A DNA stretch of 19,456 bases, taken from Hyphomicrobiales bacterium. GTDB lineage: Bacteria; Pseudomonadota; Alphaproteobacteria; Rhizobiales; Devosiaceae. Position 1 is the stretch's first letter; each line of letters begins with the position of its first letter. A program made the translations under genes and the position numbers. The notes under the pieces were generated by a model. It saw only the letters and a list, made by a program, of their open reading frames with translations. It was not told where the DNA came from and ran no database searches. The stretch lies in assembly GCA_026989045.1 (NCBI GenBank), contig JALSJY010000103.1, forward strand, positions 1-19,456, given 5' to 3'. Positions 1 through 7,489 of this stretch are shown one piece after another.

Positions 1-820
1 CAGTTTTGCCCATGCCTAATTGTTGGCCGAACCAATAATTTCTTGATTGGGGAGAGGTGCAGCTAAGGGTTAAATCACCTAGCCCTGCTAAGCCGCTCAT
101 TGTGGCGTGTTTGCCACCCATTTTTATTACTAAACGCTCCATTTCAGCATAGGAGCGGGCAATTAAGGCGGCGCGGGCAGAAAGTCCAAGTCCAGCGCCA
201 TCTACTGCGCCGCAAGCTAGAGCATAGACATTTTTTAAGCTTCCCGCCAACTCCACCCCGATAATATCATAGCGCACATAGGGGCGAAAACTTGCGCCCG
301 CCAGTGATTTTGCTACTGATTTAGTTAGGGCTTCATCTTTTCCAGCCAAAGTCACAGCAGTTGGCAGACCTTTGGCTACATCAATTGCAAAGCTAGGTCC
401 GGAAAGTACCATAGGAATTGCTTTTGGAGCGATATTTATTAAAATTTCACTTTGGCGAAACATGGTTTTTTGCTCAAGCCCTTTGGCGCATAAAATTATT
501 GGTTTGTCATTTAACCACTCTATATTGCATTCTATATTGATTGAGCGCAAAACAGATGCGCTGGCTTGTGCAGGCACTACCATAAGCACAATATCAGCAT
601 TTTCTAGCGAGTTATAATCACTTGCAGCTATAATATTATTAGACAATATCTGCTCGCCTAAAAATTGAGAATTTTTATGAGTTTGGTTTATTTCATTGGC
701 GGTTATTTTTTCGCGGCATATTAGGGTGACATTTCGGCCAGCTAGGGCGCAAGCTTGTGCTAGGGCGCTTCCCCATGCTCCTGCTCCAATGATAGAAATA
801 TTTTGCATTTTTTTGCTCAT
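1..820 (-). CDS. gpsA: Glycerol-3-phosphate dehydrogenase [NAD(P)+], 3' end outside window
   Basis: Reduces dihydroxyacetone phosphate to sn-glycerol 3-phosphate, the backbone of membrane phospholipids; a soluble cytoplasmic enzyme. About 273 codons are visible and the frame is still open at base 1; the family is about 330 residues, so roughly the last 60 are missing. The N-terminus has the Rossmann nucleotide-binding motif GAGAWGSALA (residues 12-21). Further on come SGPSFA, the substrate/catalytic segment GVELAGSLKNVYALACG, and AGLGDLTLSCTS, all typical of GpsA. The start at 820 lies 1 nt after the tsaD stop, so the two are probably one transcript with tsaD first. No clear ribosome binding site is visible, and a second in-frame ATG four codons later (808) is an alternative start. 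The gene is not broken within the window. Confidence 0.95.
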   Translation of the reverse strand, partial: MSKKMQNISIIGAGAWGSALAQACALAGRNVTLICREKITANEINQTHKNSQFLGEQILSNNIIAASDYNSLENADIVLMVVPAQASASVLRSINIECNIEWLNDKPIILCAKGLEQKTMFRQSEILINIAPKAIPMVLSGPSFAIDVAKGLPTAVTLAGKDEALTKSVAKSLAGASFRPYVRYDIIGVELAGSLKNVYALACGAVDGAGLGLSARAALIARSYAEMERLVIKMGGKHATMSGLAGLGDLTLSCTSPQSRNYWFGQQLGMGKT

Positions 821-821
821 T

Positions 822-1946
822 TTATATTTTCATGCTTTCATCATTAAGTGGCCAGCGAGAACGGGCGGCAAAATCAAAGTCATTTTGCACTCCTAAAGCA
901 TATCTCTCTGCCGCTGCCCATGCAACCATTGCGCCATTGTCGGTGCATAGCGAAATGGGTGGAACTATAAGAGAGGCATTTGCATCTGCCGCAACTTGTT
1001 TTAGCCCCAAGGCAATTGCTTTATTTGCTGCAACACCGCCAGCAATGACTAATTGTAATGGTTTGTCATTATGGGTTTGCTTGAAAGCCTCAAGTGCATC
1101 TTTTGTTCTTGCGCAAAGAATATCAACCACGGTTTTTTGGAATGAGGCGCATATATCGTTTTTGTCTTGTTCGCTTAGTGGGGCAATTTTTTGTGCTGCT
1201 AATCTAACAGCGGTTTTAAGGCCAGAAAATGAGAAATCTAAGCGTTTTTCGTGTAATAATGGTTTTGGAAATTTAAACCTGTTTGCATCACCTTTTTTTG
1301 CAGATTTTTCTATTTCTGGCCCACCTGGATATGCAAGGCCTAACATTTTTGCTGTTTTGTCAAATGCCTCGCCAAGCGCATCATCAATTGTTGTGCCGAG
1401 TAATTTATAATCGCCAATATTATTAACCTCGATATATTGCGTGTGGCCGCCAGAGACTAGCAACATTAAATATGGGAACTGCACATTGTCGGTTAGCCTT
1501 GCGGTTAAGGCATGAGCTTCAAGGTGGTTGATGGCGATAAGTGGTTTATCTAGGGCGGCGCAAAGTGCTTTTGCGGTTGTGAGGCCAACCAGCACCCCGC
1601 CAATTAAACCCGGACCTGCTGTAGCACCAATTGCATCAATGTCATTAAAATCTAGTTTTGCCTCTTTTAATGCCTTTGCAATGATAATATCTAAATGCAC
1701 AACATGGGCGCGTGCTGCTAATTCTGGCACTACACCACCAAAGGGGGCATGTTCATCTATTTGTGAGCGCACAATATTTGATAATATCTTTGCTTCTATA
1801 TTGCCATTTTTGTCCTCATATCGTGCAATTATGCTCGCTGCGGTTTCATCACAACTTGTCTCTATTCCCAAGACTAGGCTTTGTCTTTGTTCCAAGACTA
1901 TGCCTTGTCCTTGTACTATTATTTTAGTGCGTGTTTGTTTACTCAT
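822..1946 (-). CDS. tsaD: tRNA N6-adenosine threonylcarbamoyltransferase TsaD
   Basis: Transfers the threonylcarbamoyl group from threonylcarbamoyl-AMP to A37 of ANN-decoding tRNAs (t6A), working with TsaB and TsaE; older name Gcp. Seen: LGIETSCDETAAS near residues 26-38, HAPFGGVVPELAARAH (66-81), the metal-binding HxxxH at H141/H145 (INHLEAH), VSGGHTQ, and the late Asp in DNGAMVAW (D336). These mark an intact ASKHA-fold enzyme. At 374 residues it is longer than usual because about 25 residues precede LGIETS, where the family normally begins within a few residues of its start. That extension contains a 24-bp tandem repeat. The ATG at 1946 is the only ATG giving the full frame, but no good ribosome binding site precedes it and a TTG closer to LGIETS could be the true start. 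Forms a pair with gpsA. Confidence 0.96.
   Translation of the reverse strand: MSKQTRTKIIVQGQGIVLEQRQSLVLGIETSCDETAASIIARYEDKNGNIEAKILSNIVRSQIDEHAPFGGVVPELAARAHVVHLDIIIAKALKEAKLDFNDIDAIGATAGPGLIGGVLVGLTTAKALCAALDKPLIAINHLEAHALTARLTDNVQFPYLMLLVSGGHTQYIEVNNIGDYKLLGTTIDDALGEAFDKTAKMLGLAYPGGPEIEKSAKKGDANRFKFPKPLLHEKRLDFSFSGLKTAVRLAAQKIAPLSEQDKNDICASFQKTVVDILCARTKDALEAFKQTHNDKPLQLVIAGGVAANKAIALGLKQVAADANASLIVPPISLCTDNGAMVAWAAAERYALGVQNDFDFAARSRWPLNDESMKI
1868..1915. repeat. 24-bp tandem direct repeat at the 5' end of tsaD
   Basis: Two adjacent 24-bp units both begin CCAAGACTA (at 1868 and 1892) and agree at about 20 of 24 positions. The unit is eight codons, so the reading frame is kept. On the minus strand it gives the related octets around QGQGIVLE and QRQSLVLG just before the conserved GIETSCDE. 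It probably arose by slippage and lengthened the N-terminus of TsaD, or moved the start codon away from the core. Confidence 0.75.
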
Positions 1947-2031
1947 AAAACAGTCTATTTTAATGTTTAAAATATTTTTTTAAATCAGATGGCTATTATT
2001 TTGCAAATTTATCAATTTACCCATATATCAA

Positions 2032-2063
2032 TTGTAATTAAGCTGAAAGAAAAACAATATAAT
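2032..2063 (+). promoter_or_regulatory. Possible promoter for the COG4223-hemY pair
   Basis: In the 151-bp gap between the divergent tsaD and COG4223 genes there is a perfect -10 hexamer TATAAT at 2058-2063, 35 nt before the ATG. The best -35 match is TTGTAA at 2032-2037, with a long 20-bp spacer, so only the -10 is convincing. An AAAGGA ribosome binding site follows at 2084-2089. I see no hemC, hemD or RNA gene in this gap. Confidence 0.3.
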
Positions 2064-2097
2064 TTTTGCAAAATGATTTTAATAAAGGATTTTAACA

Positions 2098-3471
2098 ATG
2101 GTTGCCAAAAAAACTGGCCCTGTAAAACCGCCAATCATTGATTTGGAGGCGAATAAAAGTAAAACTGCCGACAAGCAAAAGCAAAGGGCGCAAAAATCTA
2201 CAGCGCAACCGTTTGAAAAAGCTAAAACTGATGCAAAACCTGATCTAAAGGCAAAGGAAAAAGCAAAAACCACTTCTAGTGGATGGTTTTTATCAATTGT
2301 TTTTGGCGTGTTAGGTGGAGCGGTTTTGGGTGTTGCCGCTAGTTTTTTACTGGCTTTGGTGGGTTTGTGGCCGCAAAATACTGCCCCAATTGCCCCTGTA
2401 AGTGAAGTGCCTGCGCAAAATTCGACATTGATTTCACAGTTGCAACAGCAATTGAGTGAGTTTGAGAGTTTGAGCAAATCAAATCAATCTAATATTAGTT
2501 CAATTTCTGCTACACTTAAAAAAGATGAGAATGACTTTACGTTAAAATTACAAGAAATTAATTCCCAGCTATCTCAACAAATTGAGAAACTGCAACGCCA
2601 GATTGAGGCGCAAAAAGACCAAATTATAACTCAGTTTGAAGGACAGTTAGCCAGTATTGATTTGAGAATAGTTGAAAACCAGATTGCTCAATTTGATGAG
2701 CGCTTGAACGCTTTGGCGGCGGGTGCATCAAATGAGGAGGCGATGGAATTTGCTAACTCAATTGCTGATTTAAAAACTAATATTAGCGATTTATCTAATT
2801 CAATTGCATATATAAATGAAAATATTGCATTGCATAACACTCAGATTGTTACGCTTGAAAACAATCTTGATACAATAGTTCAAAAAGTTGAAACTCAAGA
2901 AATTGCTATGCAAGAGGCACAAGAGGCTGATGAAAAAAAGGCTAAACAATCAGCTAAAGCTCAATTGCCTTTGGCTTTGTCTTCTTTTGAAAGTGCAATT
3001 TATAACGGTAAGAGCTTTGATGTCGCATTGACTGACATAAGTGAAGTTTTGCCAGAGCTTGTGGTGCCTGATGAACTTAAACAATCAGCAGTCAGAGGCT
3101 TTGATGACCCTAAGAATATTATTAGTGAATTTAGCGCTCTTGTTCCTGCAATTTTAAGTGCAAGGCCAATTGCTCAAGGGGCTAGCTGGCAAGAAAAGCT
3201 TTCTGATAAAGCTTTGTCACTTTTAGCGTTAAGGCCTACGGGGGAGGTTGAGGGGGATAGTCCAACTCAATTAGTTGCACGTATTGAAACATCGTTACAA
3301 AAACAAGATTTTATAGTGGCAGATGAGTTGATAAAATCTTTGCCCCAACCAATGCAAGAAGCAGCAGGAAATGTAGGTAAGAAAATTGCTGAATTTGCTA
3401 ATGCTCAAAAATTTATACAAGAGATAAAAAATGAAGCATTTAATAATATTGATAATGTTTCATTAAACTAA
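2098..3471 (+). CDS. Mitofilin-like membrane-anchored coiled-coil protein (COG4223)
   Basis: A 457-residue protein of the alphaproteobacterial COG4223 group, related to mitofilin/Mic60 of the mitochondrial inner membrane. Visible layout: a basic, Lys/Ala-rich cytoplasmic N-terminus (1-60), one strong transmembrane segment (about 63-90), a long Gln/Glu-rich coiled coil (about 110-290) and a C-terminal globular part beginning near LPLALSSFESAIYNGKSFDVAL that resembles the conserved mitofilin region. By analogy it would sit in the inner membrane with most of its mass in the periplasm and help shape membranes; this is family knowledge, not shown here. AAAGGA lies 8 nt before the ATG. hemY follows after 13 nt, so the two are one operon. 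The usual upstream partners hemC and hemD are not here. Confidence 0.85.
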   Translation: MVAKKTGPVKPPIIDLEANKSKTADKQKQRAQKSTAQPFEKAKTDAKPDLKAKEKAKTTSSGWFLSIVFGVLGGAVLGVAASFLLALVGLWPQNTAPIAPVSEVPAQNSTLISQLQQQLSEFESLSKSNQSNISSISATLKKDENDFTLKLQEINSQLSQQIEKLQRQIEAQKDQIITQFEGQLASIDLRIVENQIAQFDERLNALAAGASNEEAMEFANSIADLKTNISDLSNSIAYINENIALHNTQIVTLENNLDTIVQKVETQEIAMQEAQEADEKKAKQSAKAQLPLALSSFESAIYNGKSFDVALTDISEVLPELVVPDELKQSAVRGFDDPKNIISEFSALVPAILSARPIAQGASWQEKLSDKALSLLALRPTGEVEGDSPTQLVARIETSLQKQDFIVADELIKSLPQPMQEAAGNVGKKIAEFANAQKFIQEIKNEAFNNIDNVSLN

Positions 3472-3484
3472 TGGGATTTAACTA

Positions 3485-4873
3485 ATGATACGGCTTATTT
3501 TTTATATTGCGCTTTCCTTAGCCATTAGTTTGGGTGCGGTTTGGCTTATTTCGCTTCAAGGCACAATAACAATTGACTATAATGGCTATCGCATGCAGCC
3601 AAGTCTTGGTGCTAGCGCTTTGGCTTTGATAGTTTTGGTTATAGTTTGTATTGCTATATGGGCAATTATTAGACGAATAATCAATGCCCCAAAAAAGCTA
3701 GCAAAGCTTAATGAGCAAAGACGCAAAAATGCTGGTGTTCAGGCTTTGAGTGATGGATTTATTGCTCTGCAGGCAGGTGAGGCAACAAAAGCTCGTAAAT
3801 TTGCTAAGGAGGCAAAAGCACGTTTGCCGCAAAATTCTGCGGTTAAATTGCTTGAAGCAAATGCAGACTTAGCCCTTGGTGACTTAGGGCAGGCGCGTGA
3901 AAATTTTAAACAGCTAATTTCTGATGATAAAACATCACTTGCAGCATTACACGGTCTTTTTGAACAGGCGAAAACACAAGGGCGAAAAGATGTAGCGATT
4001 AGTTTTGCGCAAAAAGCTTTTGAGTTGTCCCCCTCAAGCAGTTGGGCAAGTGAGGCTGTTTTTGATGATTTAATTAAAAATTCTCAATTTGAAAAAGCGC
4101 TTATGATGATTTCAGTAAAATCTGCTAAAGAGCAAAGTGAGAAGCAAAAAATTAGACGTAAAAAGGCAATACTTCATAGTGCTATTGCTAGCCAAGAAGA
4201 AGTTAAAAATCCTGATATTGCACTGCTTAATGCGCAAGCGGCATTAAAAATATTACCTGATTTTGTTCCAGCGGCTCTTATTGCTGCACGTATATTATCA
4301 AACCGTAATCAGATTAGAAAAGCTTCTTCTTTATTGCGACGAGTTTATAATATTAATAAACACCCAGATATTGCTAGGCTTTATATCAATGTTCAAAGTG
4401 GAATTTCTGCTGTTGATAAGTTAAAACGTGCCTATGACTTAATGGGTGAAAACCCAAGCGAGCAAAATGCTGCTATCGTTTTGGCTCAAACAGCTATTGA
4501 TGCTTTTGAGTGGAGTGTTGCGCGTAAGATTTTGGCTAAATTCATTAGCAAAAATCCTTCAAAAGCAATTTGTGTTTTAATGGCACAAATTGAGGCTGGG
4601 CAATCTGATAATCAGGGAAAGGCGCGTGAGTGGCTTTCTCGTGCTCTTAATGCACCAAGCGATCCTACTTGGGTTGCGGATGGAATAACCTCTGATCATT
4701 GGGAGGCAATTTCTCCACTTGATGGAAGGCTTGATGCGTTTGAGTTTAAAGTTGTGCCAAGCAATGAGTCTATAATAAATGATGGTGTGCTTGAAATAGC
4801 TAAAACAGAGAAGAAGCAAGGGGAAGATAAGCCAGAGCAAAAAGGTGAAAAAGCTATAATTCACTCGTCTTAG
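3485..4873 (+). CDS. hemY: HemY-like membrane protein with TPR repeats
   Basis: 462 residues. Two hydrophobic segments at the N-terminus (about 3-24 and 42-63) flank a short loop with ITIDYNGYRMQPS, the HemY_N signature. The rest is helical and alanine-rich with tetratricopeptide-like repeats (for example about 98-200 and 240-300) and a charged tail rich in Lys and Glu. HemY proteins usually lie next to heme-synthesis genes and are inner-membrane proteins suspected of organising late heme steps; their biochemical role is not settled. This is not the protoporphyrinogen oxidase also called HemY in Gram-positives. It lies 13 nt after the COG4223 gene, with a weak GGGA ribosome binding site at 3473-3476. 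It ends 7 nt from the convergent lipoprotein gene, with no obvious terminator between. Confidence 0.88.
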   Translation: MIRLIFYIALSLAISLGAVWLISLQGTITIDYNGYRMQPSLGASALALIVLVIVCIAIWAIIRRIINAPKKLAKLNEQRRKNAGVQALSDGFIALQAGEATKARKFAKEAKARLPQNSAVKLLEANADLALGDLGQARENFKQLISDDKTSLAALHGLFEQAKTQGRKDVAISFAQKAFELSPSSSWASEAVFDDLIKNSQFEKALMMISVKSAKEQSEKQKIRRKKAILHSAIASQEEVKNPDIALLNAQAALKILPDFVPAALIAARILSNRNQIRKASSLLRRVYNINKHPDIARLYINVQSGISAVDKLKRAYDLMGENPSEQNAAIVLAQTAIDAFEWSVARKILAKFISKNPSKAICVLMAQIEAGQSDNQGKAREWLSRALNAPSDPTWVADGITSDHWEAISPLDGRLDAFEFKVVPSNESIINDGVLEIAKTEKKQGEDKPEQKGEKAIIHSS

Positions 4874-4880
4874 ATTTTGC

Positions 4881-5984
4881 TTAAAGAGCTCCAAGTTCAA
4901 CTGTATATAATGATCCATCGGTAGTTATTTTTGTGCCAGCAATTTTCCCATTTTTTGCATAAGCCCCAAAACTATCAAAACCAACCTTTGGAATTGAATT
5001 TATGAGCTTAATCATGGTTGGGGAGGCTGCGGCTGCCATATGATAGCTATCTGAAGTGTCATGAATATTTGAGCTATCAACCACTATTATGTTTAGGCCA
5101 GCAAGGGGTAAGAAATCAGTAATATTTCCTAAGCGCTGTTTGCCATCATGAAAAATATCAGCAAATTTTTGCAATACCCAGTCTTCTTTTGAAGAATATA
5201 CAACAAATGGCTGGGGTAGGTCTTTAATATCATTAGCTTGTTCGGCAAATAAATCAACGGCCATATCAGCCGAAAGTAAAGCTACTCCGCCAATTTTATT
5301 TAATATTTTTTTATTATTCTTAAAGCTGATCTGACGCAAAGTTTCCATAATGATTGAAGCGCCCATAGAGTGACCAACCAGAGTAATTTTGTTAATTTGA
5401 CTGTTGGCTAAATCAGATAGCAGCTTTTCTAGGCCATCACGTGCAAAAGCAGCACTATCCATATCGTGTAGATAAAGACCAAGCTCAATTGCTGAGGGCC
5501 AGGAATATAAAATTGTTGTAGCGGGAGTATTAAAGTCTGCATCTATCTTAGCCACGCGAAAGATTGTTTTTTCAAAATTGGAGTTAAAACCATGCACAAA
5601 TATTATAACTTCACGAGTGTTTCTAATATTTAATGCGTCATTGATGATGGCCTGGTTAAAGCTTTTGGCAGAATCAATATTTTTTGAGGAGATAATTTTA
5701 TATCTATTTTTTGGATCAATATTTGTTTGCGGATAGGTGAATTTACCAGGGCGAATCAATTTTGGCACTGCTACTTGATATTGTCCATAGCTAAGATTTA
5801 ATGAGCGATCAGTGCCAAAAGAGCCATCTTTTTCTTTTTTTCTGCTGGTTGCGACTAAAATATTATATTTACTAGCGAGAGCTGTTTCATTTTCAAGCGA
5901 TGAATTTTTGCTTAAAACACCAACACAAGCGCTTAATGATAACAACATAAGCAAAGTAATAACTAAAGCGAAAATATTTTTCAT
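4881..5984 (-). CDS. Lipoprotein alpha/beta hydrolase, DUF900 (COG4782) type
   Basis: 367 residues. The N-terminus is a lipoprotein signal: MKN, a hydrophobic stretch, then lipobox LSAC with the lipidated Cys at 20. The body has the marks of an alpha/beta-hydrolase: the oxyanion-side HGF motif at 131-133 (IIFVHGFNSNFEKT), YSWPS near 160, and the nucleophile elbow GHSMG with Ser206 (ITLVGHSMGAS). A late SYHMAA segment may supply the catalytic His. It would be an envelope-anchored serine hydrolase (esterase or lipase-like); the substrate is unknown. Its start lies 29 nt after the stop of the 127-aa gene, with only a distant GGGG as ribosome binding site, which suggests it is the last gene of a usp-led operon. 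Confidence 0.85.
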   Translation of the reverse strand: MKNIFALVITLLMLLSLSACVGVLSKNSSLENETALASKYNILVATSRKKEKDGSFGTDRSLNLSYGQYQVAVPKLIRPGKFTYPQTNIDPKNRYKIISSKNIDSAKSFNQAIINDALNIRNTREVIIFVHGFNSNFEKTIFRVAKIDADFNTPATTILYSWPSAIELGLYLHDMDSAAFARDGLEKLLSDLANSQINKITLVGHSMGASIIMETLRQISFKNNKKILNKIGGVALLSADMAVDLFAEQANDIKDLPQPFVVYSSKEDWVLQKFADIFHDGKQRLGNITDFLPLAGLNIIVVDSSNIHDTSDSYHMAAAASPTMIKLINSIPKVGFDSFGAYAKNGKIAGTKITTDGSLYTVELGAL

Positions 5985-6013
5985 TTATAAATACTGCCCC
6001 AAATAATGTTTTA

Positions 6014-6397
6014 TTACAGCTCATCTACTCTCATTACTTGAAATGTGTGCATTTCGCCATCATTTTCTTTTATAGAGACATATTCACCTACAACAAATCT
6101 CTCTTGAGCAAAGCGAAAGCCTGCCTCGTCATCATCAGACCTAGTATCGTCATAATCAATATACCAACGCCCACCAGGACCACGCAATAATTTCCCTATG
6201 GCATCTTCTTCACCTGAGCGAAAGCGACGCACTCGACATTTATCACGGTTTTTTGTTGCTAAATCACCATCAATATGACCGTCAGCTAAAAGAGGAGCTA
6301 ATATATCGTAGCCATGCTCACTATCTCCTATTGGGTGGCCTGGCTCTCGTGCTAATTCTAGCCTGATATGGACAAAAGATTTTGGCAAGTCATGCAT
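6014..6397 (-). CDS. Conserved small alphaproteobacterial protein, function unknown
   Basis: 127 residues, no signal peptide and no membrane segment, so cytoplasmic. Visible features: FVHIRLELAREPGHP near the start, a GYDILAPLLADGHID segment, a basic KCRVRRFRSGEEDAIG stretch, GPGGRWYIDYDD, an acidic patch, then FRFAQERFVVGEYVSIKEND and a closing MHTFQV. From memory of the family, similar short proteins occur widely in Rhizobiales as hypotheticals; I know of no assigned function. A strong GAGGAG ribosome binding site (complement at 6405-6410) lies 7 nt before the ATG. It sits 52 nt after the usp stop and 29 nt before the lipoprotein gene, on the same strand and with no terminator on either side, so all three may be co-transcribed from the FNR-box promoter. 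Confidence 0.85.
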   Translation of the reverse strand: MHDLPKSFVHIRLELAREPGHPIGDSEHGYDILAPLLADGHIDGDLATKNRDKCRVRRFRSGEEDAIGKLLRGPGGRWYIDYDDTRSDDDEAGFRFAQERFVVGEYVSIKENDGEMHTFQVMRVDEL

Positions 6398-6449
6398 GAA
6401 GATGCTCCTCTAGAGTTGGTTTAAGATTATTTCAACAAATAGAATATTT

Positions 6450-7283
6450 TTAATGAGAAATTAAAATAGGAATTTGGGCATTGCTCAAAATATCCCGAGT
6501 TGCCCCACCCATTACCCATTCACGAAAACGGGAATGACCATAACCACCCATTACTAACATTTTAGAGTTAGTTCTTTCGGCTTCATTGAGTAAAGCATCA
6601 CCAATTTTTTTCCATTTTTTAATATGTCTTATCTCTGCATTAACGCCATGGCGATCAAGGTGTCTGGCAATATCAGCGCCAGGCATTTTGTCTTGGAGGT
6701 TTGATCCATCACCCTCTGATACCATTGCAATAGTGACTTTGCCAGCAGCTCGCATAAGGGGCATTGCTTCGGCTACTGCTCTTGCAGTTTCGCGCCTATT
6801 GCGCCATGCAAGTAAGATATTATCAATCTTTTTTGGGGGTTTAATTGCAGGTGGCACAAATAAACAGCCACGCCCAGAGTTAAATAAAACAGCTTCTAAT
6901 AACTCTGGTGAAGCTGAATGATGATTATAGGGGCGTGTTGCTATCATGAGATCACAAGTTCTAGCTTCAGCAGTCATAACCTGACCAGCTTGTGATTGAG
7001 TGAGGTCAAGACGGCGGAGCTCAGTGTTTATTGACAGATTATCAAGTTGCTTTTTTAATTTTTTTTCTGCTGTATCACCTTCTTTTATTGCTGCCTCTTG
7101 CATGGCTACAATAGCACCAGTAGCTGCCATTACACCACCAGACATATAGGTGTTATCAGGCACAAGATTGCAATATAAGCCTGTCAGAAAGGCCTGATGT
7201 TGGCTTGCAATCAACTCAGCATAAGCAAGGCGAATTTCATCTTCTTTATTGCCCTCCAAGTGAACCAGTAAATCTTTTAGCAT
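6450..7283 (-). CDS. Tandem universal stress protein (UspA family)
   Basis: 277 residues, about twice a single Usp domain: a degenerate first half (about 1-140) and a second half (about 147-277) ending in the nucleotide-binding loop GGYGHSRFREWVMGGAT (246-262, G-x2-G-x9-G). Such proteins bind ATP and help cells through starvation or oxygen stress; the exact action is not known. Many alphaproteobacteria keep this gene beside fnr/fixK and the cbb3 genes, as here. AAAGGAA lies 7 nt before the ATG. A -10-like TAAAAT (7347-7352) lies one class II spacing downstream of a perfect FNR box, so low-oxygen activation by FnrL is likely. First gene of the probable three-gene operon. Confidence 0.92.
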   Translation of the reverse strand: MLKDLLVHLEGNKEDEIRLAYAELIASQHQAFLTGLYCNLVPDNTYMSGGVMAATGAIVAMQEAAIKEGDTAEKKLKKQLDNLSINTELRRLDLTQSQAGQVMTAEARTCDLMIATRPYNHHSASPELLEAVLFNSGRGCLFVPPAIKPPKKIDNILLAWRNRRETARAVAEAMPLMRAAGKVTIAMVSEGDGSNLQDKMPGADIARHLDRHGVNAEIRHIKKWKKIGDALLNEAERTNSKMLVMGGYGHSRFREWVMGGATRDILSNAQIPILISH

Positions 7284-7346
7284 AATAACATTCCTTTCAT
7301 TGTGAATTATAATCTGCTCAAATATGAAATCTCGCTCTCAAAGGAG

Positions 7347-7352
7347 ATTTTA
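7347..7352 (-). promoter_or_regulatory. -10 element of the usp promoter
   Basis: Read on the minus strand the hexamer is TAAAAT, 5 of 6 to TATAAT. Its centre lies 33 bp from the centre of the FNR box at 7376-7389. This matches a class II FNR promoter, where the box is centred near -41.5, and would place the transcript start near 7341. Confidence 0.5.
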
Positions 7353-7375
7353 GCAGACTTTCGATTTGCTTTACC

Positions 7376-7389
7376 TTGATTTGCATCAA
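7376..7389. promoter_or_regulatory. FNR/FixK box (anaerobox) between usp and fnrL
   Basis: TTGAT-TTGC-ATCAA is a perfect match to the FNR/Anr/FixK consensus TTGAT-N4-ATCAA. It lies about 93 bp from the usp start and 101 bp from the fnrL start. The spacing to a good -10 favours activation of usp. For fnrL no -10 stands at the ideal distance, so the box may act on fnrL as an autoregulatory site of another kind. Confidence 0.85.
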
Positions 7390-7489
7390 GTTTAGAAAAG
7401 CAGAATATGTTTTCCAATTTCATTTTTTTAGTCTATGATTTAATTAGAATAGATTGTAGTGGTTCATTTTACTGATTTTAGGAAATATT

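Noticed and set aside
832..1410. 192-codon frame on the plus strand opposite tsaD
   Set aside because: It mirrors a fully conserved tsaD on the other strand, and its product shows no recognisable motif; a shadow frame.
6703..6716. TTGAT..ATCA sequence inside usp resembling an FNR box
   Set aside because: The half sites are 2 bp apart instead of 4 and it lies inside a coding region.
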